A DNA stretch of 64,000 bases, taken from Candidatus Saccharimonadota bacterium (GTDB taxonomy: Bacteria > Patescibacteriota > Saccharimonadia > Saccharimonadales > UBA4665). This document shows, in pieces, positions 44,152 to 53,488 of the stretch. The notes beneath the pieces are model-generated. The model saw nothing but the letters and a program-made list of their open reading frames with translations, was not told where the DNA came from and did no database searches. Both the position numbers and the translations under genes were made by a program. Each line of letters starts with the position of its first letter. The stretch's first letter is position 1. The stretch lies in NCBI GenBank assembly GCA_014377695.1, contig JACMPA010000009.1, positions 1 to 64,000 on the forward strand, given 5' to 3'.

Positions 44152-47100
44152 GTGTCAGACACCACTTTAAGTGCGCGCGATTATGTGCATTTGCACAACC
44201 ATACGCAGTACAGCTTGCTCGACGGCTTAACCAAACTACCGGCGCTGATTGACTATGTCAAAACATCGGGCATGGAAGCAGTCGCAATGACTGACCATGG
44301 CACAATGTCTGGCACAGTGGAGTTCTACAAAGAGGCTACCTCCCACGACATCAAGCCCATTATTGGTATGGAGACGTATATTGCGGCGCGAAATCACACC
44401 GACCGTGACCCGGTAAAAGACAAATCCAATTTTCACCTTATCCTACTGGCAATGAATAATCAGGGATATAAAAACCTGATGAAATTGTCGACGGTCGCTA
44501 ATTTGCAGGGCTTTTATTACAAGCCGCGCATCGATCATGATTTACTCGAGCAGTACAATGAAGGATTAATTGTTGTCAGTGGCTGTATCGGTGGTGAAGT
44601 TGGCGATGCCATGCGCCAAGGTCAATACGATCAGGCGGTTGAAACCGCCACCTGGTACAAAAAAGTATTTGGAGACCGCTACTACATTGAAGTCCAAGAC
44701 CACGGCCATCCGGATCATCCAAGTAAGTGGGACGAGCAAGTACGGGTCAACGAACAGCTCATCAAAATGGCCAAAGAATTAGATTTGCCGTGTGTAGTAA
44801 CCTGCGACGCCCATTACTTAAAGCATGCCGACCAAGAGGCTCACGAGATACTGTTGTGTGTGCAAACTGGCTCATTCATGAGCGACGAGAAGCGCATGAG
44901 CCTTAAAGATTTTGAATTGCATGTGACCGAGCCGGTGGAAGTGATCAAACGGTGGGGTGTTGAACATCCGGACTTCGTACGTAATAGTCGGTCTATCGCT
45001 GATCGCTGTCAAGTAACACTTGAGCTTGGCGGCATTCTGATTCCTAAATTTCCAGTACCAGAAGGTGAGGACGAAAAGTCATACCTGCATAAACTCGTCT
45101 GGAAAGGCCTCGCCTGGCGCTACGGTGGCATAGCTGAGGAGGCGGCCCATTCGATGGACGATAATGCCTGCCAGGCGACGTTAGAGCAGTCCATTTTTGA
45201 TCGGGCAATCTATGAACTCGGAGTGATTGATTCTATGGGTTTTAACGGGTACTTCTTGATTGTGGCGGACTTCATTAACTGGGGTAAGGACCAGGGTATT
45301 GTATTCGGACCAGGACGTGGTTCAGCCGCCGGATCGATTATTTCTTATGCGATGAAAATTACAGAGCTGGACCCTATGAAGTACGATCTGCTGTTTGAAC
45401 GTTTCTTGAACCCGGACCGTATCTCAATGCCTGATGTCGACATCGACATCCAGGACACCCGGCGTAACGAGGTAATTCAATACTGTGTTGAAAAGTATGG
45501 CACCGAACGTGTGGCTAACATTGTGACGTTTGGCCGGATGGCAGCCCGCAATGCGGTTCGGGATGTATCCCGCGTACTGCAGGTGCCGTATGCCGAAGCT
45601 GACCGCTGGTCCAAAATGATTCCACCACCAGTTCAAGGCAATCATATTCCGCTCAGCACCTCGATCGTTAAGGACCCTGACTTAAAAAATGAATATGATA
45701 CTAATGAGATGGCCCGCAAGGTATTTGACCTGGCTGTACAAATGGAAGGCACAATACGCAGCCACGGGGTGCATGCTGCGGGTGTGGTTATCGCGCCAAC
45801 CGACATCGTAAACTATGCGCCGCTGGAAATGGCTCAGAAAGGCGTTGTAGCCACCCAATACGCCATGGGACCGGTTGAGGAACTCGGCCTTCTAAAAATG
45901 GACTTCTTGGGTCTATCAAACCTAACAATTATCAAGAATGCCCTCCGTATTATTAAGCGCGTCTATGACGTTGACATCGATATCAACACCATTCCGCTCG
46001 ACGACGATCTAACGTATGCGCTGCTACAGCGCGGCGACACTACCGGAGTCTTCCAAATCGAATCTGCCGGCATGAAACGGTATCTGAAAGAACTTAAGCC
46101 AACGGAGTTTGAAGATATCGTGGCTATGGTCGCTTTGTACCGGCCAGGTCCAATGCAGTTTATAGATGACTTCATTGCCCGCAAACATGGCGAACGCAAA
46201 ATTGTATACATGCATCCTAAAATGAAAGGTGCGCTCGAGAACACCTATGGTGTACTTGTATATCAGGAACAAGTGATGCAGATTTCCAAGGATTTGAGTG
46301 GATTCACTGGTGGCCAAGCCGACACACTCCGCAAAGCTATCGGTAAAAAGAAGATCGACGTGATGCAGAAGATGAAGCAAGAATTCATCGATGGTGCCGT
46401 CGAGCACTCGAATGCCGACCGAAACACCATGGACAAATTTTGGAAGCAACTCGAAGATTTTGCCGCCTACTGTTTTAATAAGTCGCACGCCGCCTGTTAT
46501 GGTTTGATCGCTTATCAAACAGCTTACCTAAAGGCTCATTATCCAGCAGCCTTTATGGCGGCACTGATGACCAGTGATTACGATGACACAGATCGTTTAG
46601 CCATCGAAATTAGTGAGTGCCAGCGTATGGGTATCAAAGTGCTACCGCCGGATGTCAATGAATCCTACATGGAATTTGCGGTCGTGCCGGACCCTACTGA
46701 CCCAGATAATCGCACCGCGCCAATCCGCTTCGGCATGCAAGCTATCAAGAACGTTGGCAGTGGTGCCGTTGAGGAAATTCTCAGGGGCCGGAGCCAAGGC
46801 GAATTCAATACTCTAGAAGATTTTCTGGCCCGCGTTAGTACGCGCATTGCTAACCGCAAAGCGCTGGAGAGTTTGATCAAAGCCGGCAGCTTTGATCGGT
46901 TTGGTGATCGAAGCACACTGCTTCATAACTTAGATCTGCTGTTAGCTTACGGTTCACGGCTGCAAAAACAACTAAGCAGCGGTCAGGTTGATCTGTTTGG
47001 CAATCATGAAGATACAACGGTGCGGGCTGAATTAAAACTAGAGCTACCAATCGAGCAATTTGATACCAAGGAACAATTAGTGTGGGAGCGTGAGCTGCTG

Positions 47101-47802
47101 GGACTTTATTTGAGCCAACACCCCTTAAAATTATTTGAGAAGTTTTTAGCTGAGCAAACAATTCAAATAAATACATTGAAACCAGAACATGATGGTAAAG
47201 CAGTTACCATCGGTGGTGCAATTGTTGATATTCGCGAAATCACTACTAAAACTGGCAAAAAAATGGCCTTCATTAAACTAGAAGACACGACGGGAGAAGT
47301 CGAAGTCATCTTGTTTCCTAATAGTTTCCAACAAACGCTGGGGCTGTGGGAGCGGGACCGCATCGTGCTCATCCGTGGCAGAGTCAGCGCCAAAGACCGT
47401 GAAGGCAATATCAGCTCAGACGTAAAAGTAATGGTGGATGATGCCCGCGAAATTACTACTGAGCAAGCAACATCCTACCAAGACACTGGCCGCAAGAAGA
47501 AGACACCGGCTATAAGCAAAAAAACTGCAGTCAAAATGACAAAAAAAGCTGCGGGCGATGAAGGTGGTGTGGCGCCGGATCCTCGGCTGTACATCCGATT
47601 AAAATCAAATGAGAACGAGAAGATATTATTGTCATTAAAGCAGGCACTTGATGGTAACAAAGGTGGAACGGAAGTCGTACTAGTACTCGGTGAAGCAGAA
47701 GGCAAACAAGCTGTGAAACTGCCCGATCGGGTCGATTTAAATGATACGGTCTTAACTACTCTCCGAGAATTAGTTGGTGTCGAAAACGTCAAGCTCCACT
47801 AA
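44152..47802 (+). CDS. dnaE: DNA polymerase III alpha subunit
   Basis: A 1216-aa replicative polymerase starting at GTG with AAAGGG upstream. The N-terminal PHP domain shows HLHNHTQYSLLDG near residues 13-25 and MTDHGTMSG near 44-52. The palm has the FGPGRGSAAGS motif near 383-393 and catalytic acidic PDVDIDIQDTRR near 427-438. QEQVMQISKDLSGFTGGQAD lies near 705-724. A helix-hairpin-helix region and C-terminal OB fold (about 1000-1090) are followed by a Lys-rich linker and a last domain of about 75 residues. Single gene, flanked by unrelated functions. Confidence 0.97.
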   Translation: MSDTTLSARDYVHLHNHTQYSLLDGLTKLPALIDYVKTSGMEAVAMTDHGTMSGTVEFYKEATSHDIKPIIGMETYIAARNHTDRDPVKDKSNFHLILLAMNNQGYKNLMKLSTVANLQGFYYKPRIDHDLLEQYNEGLIVVSGCIGGEVGDAMRQGQYDQAVETATWYKKVFGDRYYIEVQDHGHPDHPSKWDEQVRVNEQLIKMAKELDLPCVVTCDAHYLKHADQEAHEILLCVQTGSFMSDEKRMSLKDFELHVTEPVEVIKRWGVEHPDFVRNSRSIADRCQVTLELGGILIPKFPVPEGEDEKSYLHKLVWKGLAWRYGGIAEEAAHSMDDNACQATLEQSIFDRAIYELGVIDSMGFNGYFLIVADFINWGKDQGIVFGPGRGSAAGSIISYAMKITELDPMKYDLLFERFLNPDRISMPDVDIDIQDTRRNEVIQYCVEKYGTERVANIVTFGRMAARNAVRDVSRVLQVPYAEADRWSKMIPPPVQGNHIPLSTSIVKDPDLKNEYDTNEMARKVFDLAVQMEGTIRSHGVHAAGVVIAPTDIVNYAPLEMAQKGVVATQYAMGPVEELGLLKMDFLGLSNLTIIKNALRIIKRVYDVDIDINTIPLDDDLTYALLQRGDTTGVFQIESAGMKRYLKELKPTEFEDIVAMVALYRPGPMQFIDDFIARKHGERKIVYMHPKMKGALENTYGVLVYQEQVMQISKDLSGFTGGQADTLRKAIGKKKIDVMQKMKQEFIDGAVEHSNADRNTMDKFWKQLEDFAAYCFNKSHAACYGLIAYQTAYLKAHYPAAFMAALMTSDYDDTDRLAIEISECQRMGIKVLPPDVNESYMEFAVVPDPTDPDNRTAPIRFGMQAIKNVGSGAVEEILRGRSQGEFNTLEDFLARVSTRIANRKALESLIKAGSFDRFGDRSTLLHNLDLLLAYGSRLQKQLSSGQVDLFGNHEDTTVRAELKLELPIEQFDTKEQLVWERELLGLYLSQHPLKLFEKFLAEQTIQINTLKPEHDGKAVTIGGAIVDIREITTKTGKKMAFIKLEDTTGEVEVILFPNSFQQTLGLWERDRIVLIRGRVSAKDREGNISSDVKVMVDDAREITTEQATSYQDTGRKKKTPAISKKTAVKMTKKAAGDEGGVAPDPRLYIRLKSNENEKILLSLKQALDGNKGGTEVVLVLGEAEGKQAVKLPDRVDLNDTVLTTLRELVGVENVKLH

Positions 47803-47872
47803 GCTAGTTTCTCGTCCATTCGACCATGACCAAACAGCTCTTTGCGTCAGAGGACTGTCTTTAACTTGCTGG

Positions 47873-48946
47873 TTACCGAATAACGCCAGCTGAGTGACTT
47901 AGAATGACTGCTAATACAGCAAGTGTTACGAAGACGCTATCAAGCACCGGATGTTCAAGCACCAATTCTTCGCCGTGCCGGAATACTTTGCGCCAGGCGA
48001 TAGCATGACGGAACAAGAAAATTGAAATTGCTGCTGCCCCTATCAGAGACACAGCTAAACCGCTCCACGGCGCTTTGCCGGCCGTCAAAATTTGGGATCG
48101 GTTCACGTGTGACTCGGCTGGTTCTTGAATGTTTTTGAGTTCGGTGTTTGAGGAGACTGCTATGGTAGTAGATTCAGGTTTCACCGTGTCGTCTGTAGGA
48201 GTCGGGGCTGGAGCTGATTCTTCTGCAACTGGAGTTGGTTCAGCGGCTGGTGCGCCGGCAGATGATGCGGTGGTAGTCGTTGGTGCTGATTGTACTGCCG
48301 TGATTGTTTTCTTGACGGCGGCAGGGGTTGGAGTAGCGGCTTGCACTGGGGCGTTAGCGGGCGCTCCATACATAGCAACGACTAAGGTTTCTGGGCCAGA
48401 GCCCTGAAAGTTGGCGATGTCTATAAAGCCGAAGCCTACTTCGGTGTAACCACCGTTTAGTATGTTTGCCCGGTGACCAGGGCTGTTCATCCAACCCGTC
48501 AACGTGTCACCGGTTGTCGTAAAGCCATACGCCAAGTTCTCACCAGCAAGCTGATAACTATAACCAGCAGCGTCCATGAACGTCCATGGCGCTTTGCCGT
48601 CGGGCGTGTTGTGCGACCAATAATCACGTGCCGCCATGTCATTCGCCTTGGCTTGAGCGGCAGTGTCTAAAGTGCCATTCAACGCCAAAGCACCGATACC
48701 GTTACTTATGCGCTGACTGTTTGTACTATCGAGTAGGCCCTGGATACTCATTTCAGTTGCGTAACTTAGTACCGAAGGCCGACCCGGCAATAACCCGCTA
48801 TTACTAAATAGCAAACCAACAATCACAATTGCGATCAACGGCAAATACGGCCAGTATGGCTTGTGATACGTCTTGCTCGGACGGTGATGTCTGCCTACGG
48901 CCTTTTTATGATGAGCCGGTGGCTTGCGTGGGGCGACCAATGTCAT
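47873..48946 (-). CDS. CAP/SCP-domain surface protein
   Basis: A 357-aa protein. Basic His/Lys-rich N-terminus, TM at about residues 34-50, then a CAP domain at about 65-190: NSQRISNGIGALALNG, AAQAKANDMAARDYWSH, GENLAYGF and GWMNSPGHRANILNGGYTEVGFGF (the CAP His/Glu cavity). A Thr/Pro/Ala-rich linker (about 200-270) precedes two hydrophobic segments near the C-terminus. CAP proteins occur widely outside cells, with varied and often unknown activities. Multiple membrane segments would tether it at the cell surface. Confidence 0.88.
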   Translation of the reverse strand: MTLVAPRKPPAHHKKAVGRHHRPSKTYHKPYWPYLPLIAIVIVGLLFSNSGLLPGRPSVLSYATEMSIQGLLDSTNSQRISNGIGALALNGTLDTAAQAKANDMAARDYWSHNTPDGKAPWTFMDAAGYSYQLAGENLAYGFTTTGDTLTGWMNSPGHRANILNGGYTEVGFGFIDIANFQGSGPETLVVAMYGAPANAPVQAATPTPAAVKKTITAVQSAPTTTTASSAGAPAAEPTPVAEESAPAPTPTDDTVKPESTTIAVSSNTELKNIQEPAESHVNRSQILTAGKAPWSGLAVSLIGAAAISIFLFRHAIAWRKVFRHGEELVLEHPVLDSVFVTLAVLAVILSHSAGVIR

Positions 48947-48999
48947 GGTAATTACTCAAATGTTTATGTTGTGATTTCAAACTAACTATACCATAAACC

Positions 49000-49494
49000 C
49001 TATAAAAACCGACAATGGTATAAAGCCATAGCGGCTGCTTGGACGACGTTGAACGATTCTTTTTTGCCAAACATCGGAATCTCGAGAATTGCATCTACGA
49101 CATTTAGAACTTCTAACTCAATCCCTTCGACTTCGCGACCTACGATCAATGCGAGTTTTGTTGGCGCTGTATAGTCTGGAAGCTTTATTGACTGCTGAGA
49201 CTGTTCGATTGCCGCAATGGTGTACCCCTCGTCTTTGAGACTGGCGAGTACCGAGATTATATCCTCAACATGCTCCCATTCTATAAGCTTTTCGGCATCG
49301 AGCGCTGTTTTATGAATCTGGGCGTCTAGTTTCTCGGCGATATGAGGCAAGCGGTCGTCGCTGGTTGATAGCGGATAGGGAGTATAGCCAGTTAGATACA
49401 TTTTTTGTACCCCGAGGCCTTCGGCCGTACGAAGTAGCGAGCCGACATTATGGGTGCTGCGTACGTTATGGGCGATTACTATAATGTGGTGCAT
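49000..49494 (-). CDS. SpoU-family (TrmH-type) RNA methyltransferase
   Basis: A 164-aa SPOUT-fold methylase. Motif 1 NVRSTHNVGSLLRTAEGLGV is at residues 9-28, motif 2 ALIVGREVEGIELEVLN near 119-135, motif 3 IPMFGKKESFNVVQAAAMALY near 140-160. It methylates a ribose 2'-O in tRNA or rRNA; the target is undetermined. It is a minimal catalytic domain without extra RNA-binding domains. Convergent with nothing close; the PilB-like gene starts 135 nt away divergently. Confidence 0.9.
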   Translation of the reverse strand: MHHIIVIAHNVRSTHNVGSLLRTAEGLGVQKMYLTGYTPYPLSTSDDRLPHIAEKLDAQIHKTALDAEKLIEWEHVEDIISVLASLKDEGYTIAAIEQSQQSIKLPDYTAPTKLALIVGREVEGIELEVLNVVDAILEIPMFGKKESFNVVQAAAMALYHCRFL

Positions 49495-49609
49495 CCGTTC
49501 ATTCTAGCTTGTTTACATGCCGAGTGCATCTATAAGCTTCGGCCTTTAATCTACGGGCGAGAGTAACAAAGCCGCTCATGCACCACAACTAGCGCTACAT
49601 TTAACCTAA

Positions 49610-49615
49610 TACACT
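49610..49615 (+). promoter_or_regulatory. -10 of the PilB-like gene
   Basis: TACACT, 14 nt before ATG 49630. A short leader of about 8 nt with GTGAGTG, no clear Shine-Dalgarno. Confidence 0.4.
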
Positions 49616-49629
49616 GTGAGTGATGACAG

Positions 49630-51264
49630 ATGACAAGCAAGTCGTTATACTTATGCTTAATGAGTCAAGACGCCCGAGCCGACGAAGAACTATCTACCCA
49701 AAATCGAGCCCGAATCCTCGGTCTTGATTACGCTGATACCTCACAAATGGCTGAAAAGCCTTTGTACAAAGATATCTTATCTATGAGCGAGCTCCGTAAT
49801 AATCGAATCGTGCCGCTACGGGTTGATCAGAGCAACATTCTGTTTGGCGTAACCACCAGCACGTCGCAGGTCACAATGAGTAACCTGCGCGCTCGCTTCA
49901 GCGATCAAAGGATCGCTTTCGCGATAATCTCGGAAGCTGGCTTCCGAGATTACATGCATCTCTATGACCCACCGAAGCAAGTCATTTATCAAGACATCAA
50001 AATTAACGACTCGGGCAGCGAGCAAATGGTCGCCCAAGTGTCGGAGACACTAAATCAAGTTCGGGCCGACGACATGCTGGCATACATTGTAGAACAGGCG
50101 CATAGCGTAGGTGCTTCCGATATCCACGCGGAATGCCAACGCGACAACGTGCGTATTCGGTTTCGGATTGACGGTGTACTGCATCCGATCGCCCAGCTTA
50201 CCTATGATAAATATCGCTTACTCGTGTCAGCAATTGCCAGTTCGGCTAATATCTCAACCGCATCGAGTGAGGCACAGCAGGGCCACATTGCCCAACACCT
50301 TCGCATGGCTAATGGGTCAGAAGTTGACATTAATGTTCGTTTAGAGACAGTGCCAACCATCAACGGTTTAGATTTTGTGATGCGCTTGTTCAATATGGAC
50401 CAAAGCATGTACAACCTTGATCGACTTGGTTTAGCCCCGGCGCAGCGCGCCATTGTTGATGACATCATCGCTAAGCCGTCGGGCTTGGTGTTGGTAGTCG
50501 GCCCGACTGGTTCTGGCAAGACCACCACGCTCTACTCAATTTTGAACACACTTAACAACGATGAACGTAAGATTATAACTATTGAAGACCCCGTTGAGTA
50601 TGGCTTTCCCGGCATTGTCCAAATATCTGTCGCCAGCCAGAATTCACAAGAACTTAATTTTGCGGAAAAGCTGCGAGCTGTATTACGTTTAGACCCGGAT
50701 ATTGTGATGGTAGGCGAGATCCGCGATAACGACACCGCTAAAACCGCTTTACAAGCGTCATTGACCGGTCACTTAGTACTTAGTACGTTCCACGCAAGTT
50801 CCGCTTCTGCCGCTCTCACGCGACTCACTGATGTTATTGGCCAAAACCCACTCTTTGTGTCAGCCATTCGTTTAGTACTGGCTCAGCGCTTAGTACGCCA
50901 GCTCGACGGTAGCTTAAAGCAACCGTATCAGCCTACCGAGGCTGAAGTTGCTAAGATTCGTGAGGTTATCGAAACATTACCGGCCGGTGTCGACCGGCCT
51001 GATCTAGATAATCTGCAACTATACAAAGCCGGATCAAGCCCAGATAACCCATACGGCTTTAAGGGCCAATTAGCCATTCGCGAATTATTCCGGATGACTG
51101 GTGAGATTAGGACGCTTTTAGAAACCACCCACACAATTATTTCGGCTCAAGACATCGAGGCCGCTGCTATCCGCAGTGGTATGCGGACAATGCTCCAAGA
51201 CGGCATCCTGATGGTGTGTGCTGGCCAGACCACTCTTGATGAGGTGTACCGCGTAGTAGGCTAA
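49630..51264 (+). CDS. Type II/IV secretion ATPase (PilB/GspE family)
   Basis: A 544-aa assembly ATPase for type IV pilus-like systems. The N-terminal T2SSE_N-type domain (about 20-115) has ILGLDYADTSQ and IVPLRVDQSNILFGV. Walker A GPTGSGKTTT stands near residue 291. The Asp box ITIEDPVEYGFPGI is near 316-329, Walker B LRLDPDIVMVGEIRD near 353-367, and the His box TGHLVLSTFHASSA near 378-391. The usual C-terminal tetracysteine zinc segment is replaced by sequence without Cys. An in-frame ATG lies at 49660. Cognate pilin genes are not adjacent. Confidence 0.9.
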   Translation: MTSKSLYLCLMSQDARADEELSTQNRARILGLDYADTSQMAEKPLYKDILSMSELRNNRIVPLRVDQSNILFGVTTSTSQVTMSNLRARFSDQRIAFAIISEAGFRDYMHLYDPPKQVIYQDIKINDSGSEQMVAQVSETLNQVRADDMLAYIVEQAHSVGASDIHAECQRDNVRIRFRIDGVLHPIAQLTYDKYRLLVSAIASSANISTASSEAQQGHIAQHLRMANGSEVDINVRLETVPTINGLDFVMRLFNMDQSMYNLDRLGLAPAQRAIVDDIIAKPSGLVLVVGPTGSGKTTTLYSILNTLNNDERKIITIEDPVEYGFPGIVQISVASQNSQELNFAEKLRAVLRLDPDIVMVGEIRDNDTAKTALQASLTGHLVLSTFHASSASAALTRLTDVIGQNPLFVSAIRLVLAQRLVRQLDGSLKQPYQPTEAEVAKIREVIETLPAGVDRPDLDNLQLYKAGSSPDNPYGFKGQLAIRELFRMTGEIRTLLETTHTIISAQDIEAAAIRSGMRTMLQDGILMVCAGQTTLDEVYRVVG

Positions 51265-51456
51265 CCATAGCAGCACTATTTTGGCATACTACTAGTTTGT
51301 CAGCTTGAGCTAAGACAACTGCAGTGTATCCGAGTATCCAAATGTGGGTCATGAGCCAATACTTTGAGTGTGATGCAAGTCTGAACCTATAATTTAAGTC
51401 GATATTTACGAACTAGTATTGCAACAGATGAGAGAATGATGTAGGATAGTACGGAT
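51265..51456. promoter_or_regulatory. rplS upstream region with two candidate promoters
   Basis: TATAAT at 51388-51393 and GATAGT at 51445-51450. The second ends 6 nt (ACGGAT) before ATG 51457, the same spacing and hexanucleotide as at rmuC. I see no L19-binding structure. Confidence 0.45.
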
Positions 51457-51972
51457 ATGGAAAGTGTAATTCAGAAGATTAATCAGAAATACCTCAAGGG
51501 CGCTGTCGTCAATGTACGCAGTGGTGACACCGTCAAAGTGCACCAAAAAATCCGTGAAGGTGCTAAGGAACGTGTACAGATCTTCCAAGGTCTGGTTATT
51601 CGTACCGACCGCAAGGGCAGTCACACAAGCCGCATTACGGTGCGCCGTATTGCTAGTGGAATTGGTGTCGAAAAAAGCTTCTTGCTCCACAGCCCTCTCG
51701 TGCTAAAGATTGAAGTTACCAAGCGTAGCAAAGTTCGTCGTAACTACCTGAGCTACATGCGTGAGCGTACGGGCAAGTCAGCTCGCTTGACTGGAATGGA
51801 CTTCGACAAAGATGCCGTTAATAACATTCGTGACGAAGCGGCTGAAGCCGAAGAGGCAAAACTAGCCGAAGATACTGCCAAGGCAGCCGAAGCTGAACAC
51901 GATGCTAAAGCAGCCGAAGAGTCAGCAAACGACGCTAAAGTTGCTGAAGCAGTTGCCAAGCACGAAGCTTAA
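51457..51972 (+). CDS. rplS: Ribosomal protein L19 with acidic/Ala-rich tail
   Basis: A 171-aa protein. Residues 1-115 are L19: GDTVKVHQKIREGAKERVQIFQGLVI near 22-47, GIGVEKSFLLHSPLVLKIEVTKRSKVRRN near 68-96, YLSYMRERTGKSARL near 97-112. Beyond 120 lies a tail of about 50 residues rich in Ala, Glu and Lys (helical), absent from typical 115-aa L19. The tail may contact other ribosomal proteins or rRNA. A strong terminator follows 20 nt after the stop. Confidence 0.95.
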   Translation: MESVIQKINQKYLKGAVVNVRSGDTVKVHQKIREGAKERVQIFQGLVIRTDRKGSHTSRITVRRIASGIGVEKSFLLHSPLVLKIEVTKRSKVRRNYLSYMRERTGKSARLTGMDFDKDAVNNIRDEAAEAEEAKLAEDTAKAAEAEHDAKAAEESANDAKVAEAVAKHEA

Positions 51973-51992
51973 TAAGAACTAGGTATATTTCT

Positions 51993-52018
51993 AAAGCCCC
52001 GGTAACTCGGGGCTTTTT
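51993..52018 (+). terminator. Rho-independent terminator after rplS
   Basis: A 9-bp stem (AAAGCCCCG / CGGGGCTTT) with loop GTAACT is followed by TT and G. It ends the rplS transcript before the rnhB promoter. Confidence 0.85.
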
Positions 52019-52033
52019 GTTTGCCAACAGGCG

Positions 52034-52039
52034 TACAAT
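52034..52039 (+). promoter_or_regulatory. Leaderless-type -10 of rnhB
   Basis: TACAAT, then ATAAAT (6 nt), then GTG 52046, an instance with a GTG start. Confidence 0.55.
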
Positions 52040-52045
52040 ATAAAT

Positions 52046-52624
52046 GTGATAACAGTAGGCATAGATGAAGTTGGTCGTGGTTCATGGGCAGGCCCAGTAG
52101 TAGCCGGGGCGGTGATACTTGGACCGCCAATCATTGGACTCCGTGATTCTAAGAAGCTGAGCAAGGCTCAGCGCGAAGCCCTGTCCGAAGAAATCAGTAA
52201 TACAGCGCTGGCTTTTGGAATCGGTTGGGTTGAGGCATCTGAACTTGATGAGATCGGCCTAACGGCGGCTGTAGGCCTGGCCATGCAGCGAGCCGTGGAC
52301 CAAGTAAACCAATCGAAAGTCGAATTTAGCGAAATTATTGTTGATGGAAATCTGAATTATTTTCCAAATGACGCGCGGGCTAAAGCCGTCGTCAAAGCCG
52401 ATGACACGGTGCCGGCGGTTAGTGCGGCTAGTATTATTGCCAAGGTGGCTCGCGATAGCTATATGGCCAACATTGCCCACAAAAAATACCCGGAGTATGC
52501 GTTTGATCGACACGTGGGTTACGGTACGAGCTTGCATCTACAGATGCTTACATTATATGGACCAACTGCTATCCATCGTCAGACATTCCGACCAGTTAAG
52601 GCGTTGCTCGGTGTCAAGCCATGA
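52046..52624 (+). CDS. rnhB: Ribonuclease HII
   Basis: A 192-aa nuclease that removes ribonucleotides from DNA-RNA hybrids. It has GIDEVGRGSWAGPVVAGAVIL at residues 4-24 (DEG-type catalytic acids), DSKKLSKAQR near 35-44, IVDGNLNYFP near 97-106, ADDTVPAVSAASIIAKVARD near 117-136 and HKKYPEYAFDRHVGYGT near 144-160. GTG start, with no Shine-Dalgarno. Stop overlaps yraN start (ATGA). Confidence 0.96.
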   Translation: MITVGIDEVGRGSWAGPVVAGAVILGPPIIGLRDSKKLSKAQREALSEEISNTALAFGIGWVEASELDEIGLTAAVGLAMQRAVDQVNQSKVEFSEIIVDGNLNYFPNDARAKAVVKADDTVPAVSAASIIAKVARDSYMANIAHKKYPEYAFDRHVGYGTSLHLQMLTLYGPTAIHRQTFRPVKALLGVKP

Positions 52625-52968
52625 CTACCTTTACGATTGGACGCCAAGCCGAAAAAGTAGCAGCTGAGTATTTACGAGCGAAGGGTTACGAGATACTGGA
52701 GCAAAACTACCGAACCAGATTTTGCGAGATCGACATTATTGCCCGCAAGAATAAATTTTTATACTTTACTGAAGTAAAATACCGTCGAAGTGATGCTCAA
52801 GGCGGTGGACTAGAATACATCACTTCAAAAAAACTAAAGCAAATGGCTTTTGCAGCGAATACTTGGTTGCAAGAGCGACCAGCGCCGCGAGGCTACTATT
52901 TAGCGGCTATAGAAGTTGGTGGGTCGGCCTTTACCGTACGAAACTTCATCGAGTCTTTAACAATTTAG
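52621..52968 (+). CDS. YraN-family (UPF0102) nuclease-like protein
   Basis: A 115-aa protein. It contains the family core GRQAEKVAAEYLRAKGYEILEQNYRTRFCEIDIIARKNKFLYFTEVKYR (residues 7-55), with catalytic-like E-D-ExK of the Holliday junction resolvase-like fold. Neighbour rnhB is the usual partner of YraN genes. It overlaps rnhB by 4 nt and overlaps the opposite-strand gene end by 23 nt. Confidence 0.92.
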   Translation: MTTFTIGRQAEKVAAEYLRAKGYEILEQNYRTRFCEIDIIARKNKFLYFTEVKYRRSDAQGGGLEYITSKKLKQMAFAANTWLQERPAPRGYYLAAIEVGGSAFTVRNFIESLTI

Positions 52969-53488
52969 AACGCCGAGTTTCCTGAACTTTAAGACCTAAC
53001 CAAATCATTAAACCTGTCACCATTGCGACTAAGAAAAATAATATTAGGACGCCAATTACTCCTTTGCCGCTGAAACCTGTTGCGTAGCCACCGGCACCAC
53101 AGTTCTCAGTTCGGACAATACGCTCAGGTTGCGCTGCGTCATAGAAAGCTCGGCACGGCCGATAGACGGATTTAATATACAACGCACCAGTCAACAATAT
53201 CCCCATCAACATAATCCCTGCCGCCGTAGTTATGGGTATGTTCCGCTGTCGACTGTTTGGACTTCGTAGGAAGATTGTAGGCAAGAGTACTGCACTAACT
53301 AAAAGAATTGCTACGGCCACGCCGAAAGTTACTGAAAGAAACAATTCGACAGCAAGCGGTAATGCATAACTGTTTACGTTAAACAAGCCTGGTAAGACAA
53401 AAAAACCGCCAAACATAATTACGACTATGTAGCCGCTCGCTAAAACGAAAGCTTTGTACAAAAAACGCTTCACTCGTTCAAAGTTCAT
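52946..53488 (-). CDS. Multi-pass membrane protein, unknown
   Basis: A 180-aa protein with four hydrophobic segments (about residues 13-35, 42-64, 85-108, 143-166) and a loop of about 35 residues containing two Cys between TM3 and TM4. No family recognised. Its start shares one base with the preceding aminopeptidase stop (TAATG), so the two genes are coupled on the minus strand. It overlaps yraN at the 3' end. Confidence 0.8.
   Translation of the reverse strand: MNFERVKRFLYKAFVLASGYIVVIMFGGFFVLPGLFNVNSYALPLAVELFLSVTFGVAVAILLVSAVLLPTIFLRSPNSRQRNIPITTAAGIMLMGILLTGALYIKSVYRPCRAFYDAAQPERIVRTENCGAGGYATGFSGKGVIGVLILFFLVAMVTGLMIWLGLKVQETRRSKLLKTR

Noticed and set aside
46024-46518. Minus-strand open frame of 164 codons within dnaE
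   Set aside because: It overlaps the catalytic region of dnaE and has no promoter or ribosome site.
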